DNA from: Oxytricha trifallax | Taxonomy: Eukaryota; Ciliophora; Spirotrichea; Sporadotrichida; Oxytrichidae | Length of the DNA stretch: 64,000 bases | Direction of reading: 5' to 3' | Assembly (NCBI GenBank): GCA_000711775.1 | Contig: ARYC01000822.1 | Location: forward strand, 1 to 64,000 | Part shown: in pieces, positions 45,000 to 56,974 of the stretch | Numbering within the stretch: the first letter of the stretch is position 1 | Layout: the number at the start of each line of letters is the position of its first letter | Notes under the pieces: model-generated | Told to the model about the DNA's origin: nothing | Databases searched by the model: none | What the model saw: only the letters and a program-made list of their open reading frames with translations | Made by a program: the position numbers and the translations under genes

Positions 45000-47450
45000 A
45001 CGTTTTATTATTTATTTAAAATTCTATAGTTATTCTATCGCATTTAAAAAGTTTATTAATAATCTTTGGTCCGTTTATAAAACATAGATTTATCTAGAGA
45101 TCGAGGAAAATTTTACCGATAGTTTTCTTCGTACAATATATTTAATATTGCCTATTAAATTAGTTATAAAAACAAATTACTCCATTTTATAGAAAAATAA
45201 TTTGTATCATAAAATTTCTATAATTAATTTGTTTTTTTTAGTTTTAATCTATGCTTGCTTAGCTTCAAGAAAAATAAATTGATAAATAACTTAATTTATG
45301 ATAATGTGCTTATTTTCCTTTAAAGTTTTATTTAGTACTAAATAGGAGAAACTTCTATGAAAGACTCTTATAAGAATCCTAAAATTTTTTTAAATAAAAT
45401 AAACATATTTAGAAGCTTGAATTTTTTATATCTAGTTGCTTTGGTGATTTCAATCATGCAACTACTTCCAAGAAAGTATGAATACCCTAGTAGATAATTT
45501 GCTTTAAAAAATTCGATGCTAGTCAATAGTTTGCAATTATATTTGGAAAGATTTATGAATTATATTTGGAAAGATTAAAAAAATATTTAATATCATTCTA
45601 CTCTTCAGACCAACTGTCTCAATGCTTTTTGGGTAAATTATTTTTTATTGAAACTCAATATAATAATTTCAACTTCAAGAATTAATCAAGATATCTTGAT
45701 GATTTGAAATTCTCTAATTTTATTTTCAGTTCATTTATTGTCATTAATTGATTTGTCTATGTCTGCATTTGGTAAATTTTAGTTTGCTAATTTTATTGTC
45801 TATAAATTAAAGAATTATTTTCGTAGTAGACGTAAATACGAGATTGAATGATCTCAATATTTTATAACAATAGTTTTATTTCCAAATTTGATCTAATGTC
45901 TAATGCGATCTGGCAATAATCTTAATATGTTTCCATGTAGCAAAATCTTTAATATCTAACACAGTAGCTCTATTTACCTGGACTTCAAGGTCTCATATTA
46001 AAATTATTATATATCATAATAATCTATAAGAGATGAAAAAATTGGAGTTAGAAAATATTTTCTTCATGAATTATTGAATTCCTGGAAAAATTTATCACTT
46101 TATTTTTCTCGATTTGTTATTAAATAATTGGAAATCTCTATTTAATTTTAAATTTAAGCTAAAATTATTAGAAAAGTATCATTAAAATTTTAGATGGAGA
46201 TAAAGATTTTGAGCAAAACTTCATTAATGTTAGAATTGCTTTTATAGTCACTTGATTATCTTTCTTTGCTATTTCTGTTAAAAATTAATTTATTAAAAAT
46301 AATTTATAAAAGTCATCTCACTTATATTTTAAACTTGCTGGTAAGATTATAAGTATCGATTACAAATTGTTTAGATTATTAAATTGTTATTTATTGTCTT
46401 GTTCTAGATTAATTGTGTTTTAATTTTAGTCTTTAGTTTTAAGATCTAGATTATACATAGCTGTTCAATTTATGTAATTTGATGTTTTTCAATTGGATCA
46501 AGGAAACTTGATTATTGCAATTCTAAATTTTTGGAAGGAGACTAGAAGTTTAATAAGAATTAACATAATTGAATTCCTCATTTTTTTCTTCTAGAATCAA
46601 AGAATTTTTTAATTCTTTCTATGATTTATCCTCTATTTTCAATGAAAAATTCTTTTATCTGTTTAGAATTTTATCCGTCAATACATCACAATAGTTTCCC
46701 ATTTTAAAAGATTTTATCATATTTTTGGATTAAAATTAGAAGGAGTATTAGAAATTTATGCTTATTTTTTGTTTATTACTTTACTATACCACAATTATAT
46801 ATTTTTCTTTAGTAACAAAATATTATTACCGCCCTATTATTTTATATAAATTATAGAAAGCATGCGTTTAATATGATGATCAGTTATCTTGGGTATTTTA
46901 ACTTTAATTATAAGTAAACTGTAGTCAATTGTTTAATACGCTCTTAAGAATGCAAGGTCTTTTTCCCATCATTTCTAGCAGCTTACATTTAGCTTACTTT
47001 CTTATATTTAACTTTTCACATATCTATAATAGTTTCAAGTCTTTTAAAACTTTCAGGCCACAAGATTTTTATTATTCATCTTAAGACAAATTTACTATTA
47101 TGCCTTTCTTAAACCTCTTTAGATCATAAATAATCTCTATATTAAAAAATCCTATCCAATGAGATTATCCATCATGAAATAAGTAGTTTCTTGCATGTAT
47201 ATAACTCTAATGAAGAAAATTCATAGAATTTTGATAGAAGTGACTCTTAAAATCCATCATATTAGTGAAAGTAATTTTCAAGAATTCCATCATATAGAAG
47301 TAATCGCTTTTCAATTTCCTTAACTGTCGTTGGGGTACCTGTCTCACCATCACATTTTTTAATAAATGTTTTCAAAAATAATATGATTATAGACCTGCTT
47401 AAATTAGGGCTCAAAATCACTAAAATAGGATTGAGAATAATATTTAGAAG
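45000..47450 (-). pseudogene. long decayed gene, minus strand, unidentified
   Basis: Protein-like minus-strand blocks in order. 47420-47180: KKCDGETGTPTTVKEIEKRL, LLLYDGILENYFHQYDGFQE. 47120-46935: SQDEQQKSCGLKVLKDLKLL, QAKCKLLEMMGKRPCILKS. 46740-46580: NSKQIKEFFIENRGQIIERI. 46560-46310: VSLIQLKNIKLHKLNSYVQS, a leucine-rich-repeat-like and Gln-rich stretch. A weaker block lies at 45520-45060 (GSSCMIEITKATRYKKFKL). Strand, order and composition are consistent with one ancestral gene of perhaps 700-800 codons; at least five interruptions. No named family recognised. Similar in style to the 40.6-43.1 kb gene, but no clear homology by eye. Confidence 0.55.
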
Positions 47451-47986
47451 CTCTCCAGATGAGCAAAGACAAAAATAAATATAGTTAATTATAAAATCTA
47501 TGTTAATTTAACATGGATTTTGATTTTAAAAGGTCAGTGACTTTTTATTAAAATATAAAATAAAAAATGTTTTTTAATTAAAAGGATTAACTAAATCCCC
47601 TTGATAATTAGAATAAAATGTGATGAAATTCATTTTAGTATACTTAATAAACTTTAATTCATATTTTACTAACTTAATTTTAAGAATAAAGATACAGGAG
47701 AAAGAGTCAAACAGTTGACAAGTAGTTTTTACTTTGCAAAAAATCACTTACTTAAAAGTCAAAATCCTTATTAAATTAACATAAGTTTTAAGATTAACGT
47801 ACATTTATTTTTGTCTTTACTAATCTGAAATGTAGCTAAAAATTATTTTAATTACTTTATAAGTGCTTTTTAGCCTAATTTTTTCTCAAATGCATAAAAA
47901 TTATATTAAGATATTATTAATAAAATATCTTTAAATGTATAGTGGTGAGATAAGCACCACCTAGTTTCTTAAAATTAAACATTTTA
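47451..47986. other. AT-rich spacer
   Basis: No supported gene. Confidence 0.5.
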
Positions 47987-48129
47987 TTAATTTAGAAGAA
48001 GAAAAAGCTCTGAGATTTTCCTGGACCAGCAAAGAAGTTATGAATTGCTTTTATGTTAAAGGAGCAAATGAGTTGAATAAGAAGTCTTCAGAGTACTCTA
48101 AAATTTTTAGGTTATTTTTGAAGTTATGA
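47987..48129 (+). CDS. small coding island, unidentified
   Basis: Plus-strand block LEEEKALRFSWTSKEVMNCF then YVKGANELNKKSSEYSKIFR, ending at TGA 48127-48129. About 47 codons with clear protein-like composition in AT-rich surroundings. Likely an MDS or exon. Confidence 0.45.
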
Positions 48130-50920
48130 TAAAATCACTTTCATAGATTCAAGTATTTTGATATTTTGGTAATTTTTCATGAACTCTCTTGTATTAATAA
48201 GCTTTTTAATTTGCTAATTGGATAAGCTAGAGTTTTCAGGTTTTTCACTAGGGTAGTTGTTCTTAATCTTACTGCTCAATTGCATTTTAACTTATTCATT
48301 GTTGCGCTACTTGAACTTCGTGGATCCGTCTTTTTAACAACAAATTTAGTATTTATATTTAAATTTAAACTTAATTATTTTTATAATTTAAATATATTTT
48401 GATAAACTATTTAATAAAATGCTCATTAAATATTTATCTATAATCATTCACTGGTCTGCACGAATATATATAAGTTTAATTTTAAATAAGAATAAAACAA
48501 ACTATAAATTGGTTTCCCTACTAAGAGAGACAATGTACCTCACTTTTAAGCTTCGTCTAATTTTTGTTCATTTACTTACTTTTCTATTTATTTGAATTCT
48601 ATAAAAATCATATGAAATCAAAGCTAATAGTTATTAATACTTAAAGTAAAAATAAAATTATAATTGTGAATTTAAATGCACATAATGTTTTGATTTAGCT
48701 TGATAGAGCGCTTTTAATGGCAAATTTTTTGTTTTTATTCGTAAGTTTGCTTACGCTTTATAATTTAAGCATTCTAATTTAAGTTATTCAGCTTTTTCTG
48801 ATTAACAAATATATGTATTTTATAATTATTATTTATTTTAATATTTTTTCTCTATATGTTAATTTACTTTATAAAAACACAAATTTTTCTAATGCACTTT
48901 CAATATAATTACTATACTTATTAAAAATATTCTACAAATTAATCTCCGCTTTAGCGACAAAACTTCTAATAACTAAAAGTATGTAAAATAAAGAAAGAAA
49001 ATTGTTATTAAATTGAATTTCTTTTTAATTGTTACACTATTTGAATATTATATAAGTTTAATAATTTTCTACTTTATTAAAATTAAAGTCATTGTGTGAA
49101 GTTTAATTGGAATCATTAGTAATATTTACTACAGGGATTAAAAAAATAAGTTTCATAGTTAAATCATTCTTCTGCATTTATGACCTCATTATCCAATAAT
49201 CAAAATCCATCCTCCATTCTCTTTTCTGTTTATTTCCACCTTAAAGTGTCTGACTTGAGGCGCCTATTCTTTTATAAGATTAGTCAATGTAAAAATCTAC
49301 TAAAATCAAGGGAGCCGCAAGTAGAGATTCTTCACAGTTATGCAAAGGCAAATTGATCTAAGAAAAATGATAATTATGATAAATAATTGTATATTTTATG
49401 GAAGATGAGCCAAAAATTAACTGATTTTAAATTTTCTTACTTGTTAATAATAATGAATAAATATTCCGTCAATTTAAAACAAATTCTTATAATATTTATT
49501 ATTAAGAAGAGATAAAATTTGGCTACGTTTTAATAAAAAATCGTTATTTTAATTACAAGATTCTTTTAGTTAAGTTGTCTCTGATTATTTTGATCTGTTA
49601 GATTTCCTTAGGAAATTTGAAAATATATAATAAATTTTAATTTAGCTTTTTTCTCACTTATTCAATTTAATTAAGATTTATGAAAGTTTAAAGTATGATT
49701 ATGTGTATTTGTTTCTATAATTAATAAAAAGGAAAATCTTATAAATTTTATTTTGACTTTGTAAAAAGTAATTTAATAAATAAATAATGATTCTAAAAAA
49801 GATAAAAAGTTATTTTACTAATGTTTCAAATTCTTTGTTATTATAGAATTGTTCGCTATGTAAAAATATCCCTCTTTATGATTAAGCCTAGGATATGGCT
49901 TTTATAGTATTTTATTAATTAAATATTATTTGTATTAAATTGCTTAATTTTTTTTACCTTATATCGCTAGCCATTAAGGTACATCATATAATTTTTACTA
50001 GAGATATTTTTAGTCATACTTGATTAAACAACATCATAGTTATCTTACTTTAGTTTAATAGACTTTTATTAATATGGTTTACAAAAATTGATGAATTTTT
50101 TTCCCATAAAAAGTTAAAGTAGCGAAGCATTTGTAAATCTGGTTAGCAAACAACTATATGCAAATAAATATGATTGGAGCTAGATTCACTAATTATATAT
50201 AAAAATCTATTAATATAGTGATAAGAGAATTAATTTATAACTTAGTTTTGAGTTTATGATTTATGTAATTTAAGTAAAACAAGAAAATAAGTGATCCCAG
50301 AATATAAAGATTTCAGAAAATTGGCATTGAAAAATTTCCCGATACATTGATTAAAATAAAAAACAAGAAAAGACATTTGATTCGGAAAAATCTTAAATTC
50401 ATGCCAAACGAATCTACTCTTTTTACTTTACAATACTAAATGATGTATCATTAATATTTTTAAAGCAATAAAATAATTTTAAGGAATAAGACGCAATAAA
50501 GAAACAAATCTAAAGTGCGGTGTGCTTGCTTATTTGATTTGTTTTATTTCAGTGAGAATTAATTAGTAAATATGAATAATATATAATTTTCTATCAACTG
50601 CTTTTTTTAATTTTAGCTTATTAAATATAATAAATTAAAGATTTATCAATTTTATTTTTATATCAAATTACCATGATTTTACTTAATTTGATATTTACTT
50701 TGATTACTTTCTATCAATAAAGATGATAACTATTTAAGCATTTGGACTTTACATCAATAACAATAAATCAAGCAAAACAAAAAGGCAAAAGTCCTTAATG
50801 ATCAAATATAAAAGTATAGTTTGAATTTGAATAGGAAGTTGTTAAAAGTTTAATTTAAATTCAAAATTGTCAATAATTATTATAGGAATTTGGTAGCTTT
50901 TCATTTTTAACACTAGGTAC

Positions 50921-50951
<31 letters not shown>

Positions 50952-50990
50952 AGGGCTTTCATCACAAATCAAAAAGCTACCAAATTTTTA
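48130..50990. other. AT-rich DNA, no supported gene
   Basis: About 2.9 kb with no convincing coding. A weak GC patch at 48270-48340 contains ATTGTTGCGC, also seen at 13440. A patch at 49190-49330 is mildly GC-elevated. (TA)n occurs at about 50930-50950. Confidence 0.45.
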
Positions 50991-51198
50991 AAGTGAGTAT
51001 TTAAGAAAAATAATAACATTAAAGATTCTTAAGTTTTATTCCTAACTTTATCTCTAGCTATACTCCATGCAAGACCCCTGCTCATTATCCCTTGGTGATC
51101 ATTAGCAATACGTAGACTCGCCATCGGTGTAGCTGTCGCCCTCTGTGCTGCCCCCTGGGGTGTAGAGTGAACAGTAGCAGGAGCCATTAATGAGCTGA
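50991..51198. CDS. GC-rich flank of a macronuclear-destined locus
   Basis: GC content jumps here. A minus-strand frame from ATG 51223 reads MSTWGPALVSSLMAPATVHS and continues through MASLRIANDHQGIMSRGLAW to TAA at 51029, which would be Gln in this code. The plus strand is also partly open. Probably MDS sequence; coding strand uncertain. Confidence 0.4.
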
Positions 51199-51840
51199 CA
51201 AGGGCTGGCCCCCAAGTTGACATACTTGCTGGAGAACATCAGACATCAAGAACACAACACGAAGAGCATCTTAGGCCTAATGTAGACCTTCTAAGACTCC
51301 CACACCATCTACTGCCACCGGGACCGCATCCAGCAGACCGTGGAGTGCCACCTGGCCAGGAGGCGGCTGACATTCGCGTTAAAGACGCCCATCAAGAAGG
51401 GGGAGGAGGCCATTGGAGACTTTAAGAATGAGGAAGGAGTCTAGTACTAATCACATACTACATAGGATGCGCCTAAGGCAAGAGGTGGGGGCCCTATATA
51501 GTACATTGTCAACAACAAGCGAAAGATATCCACGATTGGTCGACACCTGTTCACATCATCGCAATTAGAATTCACCCAAACTGGTCACTCGCCCTCAGTG
51601 GTGCCCTTCAACAAATGTGCCGATCCGTTAGAAAGCTGCTCTCTGAATCAAGAAGCCTTGGCCTGCCTAACGGCTAGCTATAAGCATGCTTTCGATTTCC
51701 TCTAAATAGAATGGGAATCCGCCAATGGCATCCCGCTGCACACATGGAGAAGAGAACTGGCCACCAGAGGAAGGGAATAAGCCTGGAGGGATCTGCAGGT
51801 ATATTGTCTAGGAGATCATCATCATCGTTCCAACTTCCAA
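51199..51840 (+). CDS. open coding block of GC-rich locus (probable MDS), unidentified
   Basis: The plus strand is open for 214 codons after TGA 51196-51198, with TAA/TAG in Gln positions: LTYLLENIRHQEHNTKSILG, LMQTFQDSHTIYCHRDRIQQ, LTFALKTPIKKGEEAIGDFK, KRKISTIGRHLFTSSQLEF, SLNQEALACLTASYKHAFD, HTWRRELATRGREQAWRDL. It is GC-rich and continues to the edge of a 553-bp foldback, where composition collapses to AT-rich. The N-terminal phrases faintly recall protein-kinase sequences (ENIRHQ, TFQDSHTIY), but no catalytic motif follows; I do not assign a function. The order of pieces may be scrambled relative to the macronuclear gene. Confidence 0.6.
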
Positions 51841-51845
51841 GGTAA

Positions 51846-52398
51846 TGAGTAAAATTTATTTGAATTTCCAGAAATTATTTAATAATCAGAAATTCATTCA
51901 CGCTATTTTATTAATAAATTGATTTAAATATATTAAAATGGCACGTATCTCAAAATCTATAAAATTTCGAGATACGTGCCAAATAAATCGAATTAATTAA
52001 TCAGGTTACTAATATTTGTTTTAATATGAAATAATGTTTTCAATAATTTAAAGTTCATATTTTTGAAATTATATAAATAAATATTAATAAATACTATAAT
52101 ACAAACAATGCTGATTAATTTTAAATCTTTAGGTTTAAACTATATTACATTTTAATCAAATTATTATATAAATAATAATTATTTTATGAACTTTAAATTA
52201 TTGAAAACATTATTTCATATTAAAACAAATATTAGTAACCTGATTAATTAATTCGATTTATTTGGCACGTATCTCGAAATTTTATAGATTTTGAGATACG
52301 TGCCATTTTAATATATTTAAATCAATTTATTAATAAAATAGCGTGAATGAATTTCTGATTATTAAATAATTTCTGGAAATTCAAATAAATTTTACTCA
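51846..52398. repeat. 553-bp foldback (inverted repeat) between two coding blocks
   Basis: The left arm from TGAGTAAAATTTATTTGAAT (51846) to about 52058 is matched by its reverse complement at about 52196-52398, nearly perfect over some 200 bp, with a ~135-bp AT-rich centre. Each arm contains its own hairpin, GGCACGTATCTC ... GAGATACGTGCC (51942-51983 and its mirror 52264-52305). GC-rich coding lies directly on both sides, so it behaves as an IES or as a MITE-like foldback within one. Confidence 0.9.
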
Positions 52399-52404
52399 AT
52401 GGGT

Positions 52405-53070
52405 CTCAGGGCGCTCGCTCAATGCCATAGGATGGTTCCTCCAAATAAAGATGCTCACTTTTCTCGGCCCCTGGGACTCTTGTCTAAGTCGGGGACCCCA
52501 TCTCCGTAGATACAAACATGGAGAATCGCGTGGTGCCCCTGACCATCACTCATACGAAGATCTTCCCGTGACTTCCCCTGCAATACTAGTTTGACCTAAA
52601 TGCCGAGACGTCTAATGTGGAGACCAGCCTCCAGCTGATGAATAAGTAAAGGGAAAGAGGAGAAACTCGTGAATTGGGGTGTTATTGAGGAGGGAGAGCC
52701 AGAGAGGCGCAAGAGAAGAGACGATGACGATGGCAACTACAGAAGAGGATGCAGGGCTGGCTGCGGAGGATGCAGAGGAGGCAGAGATGGCTTCAGAGGA
52801 CAAGACGAAGGTGACAGATGGCTTGGGGGTACACCACAAAGAGATAGATCTGAAGAGTAACAATACGTAGATGATGAAGATGGAGTTTCAACCTCTCAGA
52901 GCCAATCCACAATAAACTTGGTAGAAGAACTATCAAGGTGGAAGACTTAAGCACACATTCGATTGATGAACAGACCTATCAGCACTTCATAAGCAAACAA
53001 TAAATAAGATGATGGTAGAGTTGATCAATCACAGCAATTATAAATTAAAGGATGAAATGCAGGTAAAACT
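52405..53070 (+). CDS. GC-rich coding block with Arg/Gly-rich stretch (probable MDS)
   Basis: Plus-strand coding-like in more than one frame. From 52640 a frame without ATG reads RRKRRDDDDGNYRRGCRAGC and GGCRGGRDGFRGQDEGDRW, an RGG-like Arg/Gly segment, then VDDEDGVSTSQSQSTINLVE, ending near 53064. Another frame ends MMVELINHSNYKLKDEMQ just before GTAAAACT, an intron- or IES-like edge at 53060. 52450-52510 (SAPGTLVQVGDPISVDT in one frame) resembles 17990-18050. Low-complexity GC-rich codons make the true frame ambiguous. It could be an RNA-binding protein segment; not certain. Confidence 0.5.
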
Positions 53071-53927
53071 AAATGTCATTTTAGAAAAATTCGGGGTTTG
53101 TTTTTATAGTATCCTTCTACATATAATAACTCAATCTATCATTTTTAATTAAACATTTTCAGTCATCCTAATTTTCACATTATTTTATATAATACTAATT
53201 AGCGAAGGAATTTTCTTAAAAATAATTACTAATGTATATTTAAAAAGTTTAATAAGTAATCTAAAAAACTCTTATGCCAAATATGCTTGAATTATAGTAT
53301 AAGATTGAACTATTTTACTTTGATCATTCCTTCTAAATTGAAAGATTTCTTGATTTTAAGTGATTAATTAGTTCTTTTCCATTGCCAAATATCTAATTGT
53401 TTAAATTAAATATTATATTTCTTCTCCCATTTCTACTATTAAGGTTATATTATAAAAATGCAAATATACAACGTAATAAAATCGTATTATTCCATCCAAC
53501 TACATTTGCATGCAACAATTTACATTTCATAATTCAATAATTGTTCTGTGTTTAATTTTATTTGCAGCAAAATTCCAAAATATTGTTCAAAAAAGAATAT
53601 GAAAATTAAATATATATATATATATAAATATTGTTTAGATTGAACTTTATAAATATTAATTAATAATTACAAGACATTTATTCTTAATATGATTTTTTAG
53701 TATTATAAAGCATCAATTTATTAATAAAAGCAATAATTTCTTGTTTTATTGCTTTAAATACTCATATGATTAAATATATCATTAAAAACTGATTGAAAAT
53801 TCATCTAGTATAAGTCTTCATTTGTATATTATTAATAAACTACCATATTAATTGTATGTCCTTCTTATTATTTTTAATAGATTAGATTTCTCTTTATCAA
53901 TCATTCTCCAAAATAATCAGAGTTACA
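53071..53927. other. AT-rich spacer or IES
   Basis: Sharp drop in GC after 53060; no gene seen. Confidence 0.55.
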
Positions 53928-54071
53928 TCAACAAATGAGTAGGTAGTATGCCTTGCACAAGTAAATAATTGGTTCGATCTCCAAACTTGCCAACAACTTG
54001 TCACCAATGAATGATCTTAGGATCTTCTCCTCCTTCAAGGCAGCAGCACCATAAACTGGATGGCTTCGCAT
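53928..54071 (-). CDS. 47-codon coding island, unidentified
   Basis: ATG 54069-54071 to TGA 53928-53930 on the minus strand: MRSHPVYGAAALKEEKILRS then FIGDKLLASLEIEPIIYLCK. Strongly protein-like and GC-elevated. Probably one MDS or exon of a gene whose other parts lie elsewhere. A similar minus-strand scrap at about 54610-54655 reads SAITEQLKLGMLPVN. Confidence 0.55.
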   Translation of the reverse strand: MRSHPVYGAAALKEEKILRSFIGDKLLASLEIEPIIYLCKAYYLLIC

Positions 54072-54922
54072 ATGTTGTCATCAAGCACTGATCAGATCCT
54101 ATTGCAGACAAGCCTATATCAATGTATAATTAATCAACTGTAATTATTTTAATATCATTCTTAAGAACTCATCTTGTAGTTTTATGATGTTGATGCTTGT
54201 AATGGAATCATTAATGACTGCTAACTGTTCCATATTTACTAGTTATAAATTGTTTTAACTACTGAAATTATTGTTTCTTCTACCATCATGTTTTTGTGAG
54301 CTGTTTGTTATTATTTGCCATTTGATAACTGAGAAATGATTATTTATTGTTATGATTATTATTTGGTGCATAAGAGCGATAATGTCACTTCATGGAATTG
54401 TTTCAGTAATATATTTTATTCGTAATAAATATATATATAATATTAATATCTTTGATATCTCTTTATTAATAGTATTTTATAAAATATAAAATATTTTCAT
54501 TTAAACTATAAAGTTTATTATTCTTAGCTTTACTTTACTAATTACATTAATTATTGAGATTATTATAAATTAAATATATCTTCTTTATTTTTACTGAAGG
54601 TTTACTGGCAGCATCCCCAGTTTGAGTTGCTCAGTAATGGCAGAGGAAATTAATTATCTAAAATTATCATAATATCTAATAGGTTTCAGAAGTTAGCATT
54701 AAGATTAGGGAAATCATTTATATACCAAAAGAGGGAAATTTTAGAAATATTTTATCATATCTAGCTAAATTTGAGAACAATTTATTATTAAGTTTTAAAA
54801 TTTACAATAAATTCGTATTTTAATTACTCTTACGGTTGCATAAAGTCAACATAAATTGTTTATGAATATAATTCAAAGTTAATGAATTAATTTTATTAAA
54901 AGTAAATATGTTTATTTTTAAA
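54072..54922. other. AT-rich spacer with one small island
   Basis: Contains the GC-elevated scrap 54605-54655; otherwise no supported feature. Confidence 0.4.
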
Positions 54923-55078
54923 ATGTTTAACCTCTTGATGATGCTGAGAAAGATATAGTTTGAGCATAAGAAGCATAGCCTAAACATATGGCATCTATAA
55001 CTAAACTGTAAAAACTGGAATGCCTCTCAGGAAATAAGTATCCTAACTACACAGTGTCTCAGTACCAAATCTAAGTGA
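54923..55078 (+). CDS. 51-aa ORF, unidentified
   Basis: ATG 54923-54925 to TGA 55076-55078. Reads MFNLLMMLRKIQFEHKKHSL then NIWHLQLNCKNWNASQEISI, with several TAA/TAG read as Gln. GC is above the local background. Either a small gene or an MDS; the opposite strand has an early TGA in all useful frames. Confidence 0.45.
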
Positions 55079-55412
55079 TCATTTACAATCCAAAATATGT
55101 GATAAAAAAACCTTGAAATCTCTAAATTATACCTATCTTTCAGTAAAAATGCGAGTTATTATCCATAATAATTGAATGAATGCGCAGATAAATCTTAGAA
55201 GCATCATTAAAGTTATCTTGAAATGTTTGAGTACCAATAATTTACAGATAGTGAAATAGTTGAGGTACCAAGTTGGTGCACATTCGTAATTTAACTACTT
55301 ATTTATTCTTCTATGAAGAGAATTATATATTAAATTGGATAATAATAAAAATAATTAACTGAAATCTAGATATCAAAGGATCTACTAGTATAAAGTATAA
55401 AAAAGGATCAAG

Positions 55413-56887
55413 TCATTTTTAAGCGTGACTAATTTTAATTTAATCCAAACTAAAACTTTAATATACTACTGAATTTCGTTGGTGTCTGAGCTTCTTTTCA
55501 TTTCTATAGTCGTCAACACGACGATTCTTCCATCTTCGAAATATTTATTGTAAAACTTGTTCAGTAGTCCTCCCAGTCGTCAACACTACTATCTTCGTAG
55601 TGACTTGAATAACTCTAACAGCTTGAGTTATCATTATCTTTAAGTGGTTTATCTAGAAAAGATTGAACCTCTCCTCTTCGAATTATTAGACTTGTTTAAT
55701 TTTAGTCCTTACATAGGTTAGGACCCTTATGTCATCAGAATAGAGTTCATTATAGGTTTCCATGTTTGGGATGAATTAGAAGCTGTCTTTTTCATAGACT
55801 TCAATAACTTCTACTATATTTTTCATATAGGTCTCTTGGTGTCCACCTACCTTTCCCCTGACTGTATGTTCAACTTGTCTCCGAGAGGAGATGACTGCGT
55901 TTGAATTTTCTTTTCTAGTGAATACCTTTTCTAAGCTTCAATATTTTTGAGGAAGAGTAAAAATCTTTTAAGTTGTTTGAATGAATTGGTACCAAGATTT
56001 ATTTGTATCTCTTGAGTTCTTTTTCAGACATATCAATTGAAGGCTAAGTATTTTAGGGTTTGAAGGAAAGGATTTTCAAGTGATTATTCTTAAAGGACGA
56101 ATTGCTTGAGTTGTTTCTTTATCTAGAGTCTTCTTGATAGTTAGGGTAGTTAGGTAAGCTAGAATGATTATTTCTACTTTTCTTGTTCAATGTTAAAAGT
56201 TTACTTGGCTTCTTCCACTTTTTCATAACAATGTCTGTAAGATTTGTTGATTGAGTTGAAGGTTTGGTGTGTGTTTATTCAGCTAATTGTCCTAGTACAC
56301 TGTATGTTTTTAGTCATGAGTAGTGAGCATCACTCTGTTCACTCTAGAATATAGGGTACTATTAGACTATATCTCTGATAAAATTATGATTGGGTGCATG
56401 GCCAGAATTTTAATTGGTCTGGAAGATACCAAGCTGTGACGTAGACCACTCTCATGTGTACTAAATAGTTCTTGGTCTGAGTCTATTGAATAGGAGTTGT
56501 TTAAGATGTCTGAAAATGAACAGTTTAGTTAAAGTGCTAATTTGTGTACTTAATTGGAGATCTTCATGGTTTTTTTGAAGTAATTGAAGTGAAAGCTCGT
56601 TTTTGAGTATCCAGCTTGTTAGGAAGTTAATGATTTGCACTGTAACTGCTTATTAAGAGCTTGACTCTTCGCTCAAAAAGACTTCAAATGTTTTGAAGCT
56701 GAGTGAGTTGTATATACCATGTTTTGAGATCAAATGATCTTTCTCTTTTGGTAAGTCTAACAGCTATCCCCCATATCTATAGCTTTCTATTTATGAGTTG
56801 GTTCGCTTTAAGCGAGATAAGGACCATTGGCTATGATTGATATAGCTTAGATAAGAGGTAAATTAGTTTGTTTAAGTCAGTTTTCAT
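55413..56887 (-). pseudogene. decayed minus-strand gene next to the Rep-like gene, unidentified
   Basis: ATG 56885-56887 starts MKTDLNKLIYLLSKLYQSQP. The sequence continues in minus-strand blocks through FEVFLSEESSSQQAVTVQII, KPSKLLTLNKKSRNN and a well-preserved C-terminal block of about 160 codons (RQVEHTVRGKVGGHQETYMK, PNMETYNELYSDDIRVLTYV, EEERFNLFQINHLKIMITQA, IFRRWKNRRVDDYRNEKK), ending at TGA 55413-55415. It is interrupted a few times. No recognisable catalytic motif. Its start lies only ~90 bp from the left inverted repeat of the neighbouring Rep-like element, so the two may belong together; if so it should be regarded as part of that fossil element. Confidence 0.55.
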
Positions 56888-56974
56888 TAGTGACTGGAAC
56901 TATTGGGTATGTTCCTTTTAATACCGTTTCAATTTAATATTACATTAAATTGGATAGTTTTAAATATTCCCTAA

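Noticed and set aside
52679-52870. Alanine/glutamate-rich frame as the protein product of the GC-rich block
   Set aside because: Out-of-frame reading of the same GC-rich codons; it is open but low-complexity and has no support over the Arg/Gly frame. The true frame remains undecided.
53965-53985. tRNA T-loop-like GGTTCGATCTCC
   Set aside because: No cloverleaf could be built around it, and it lies inside a clear minus-strand coding island.
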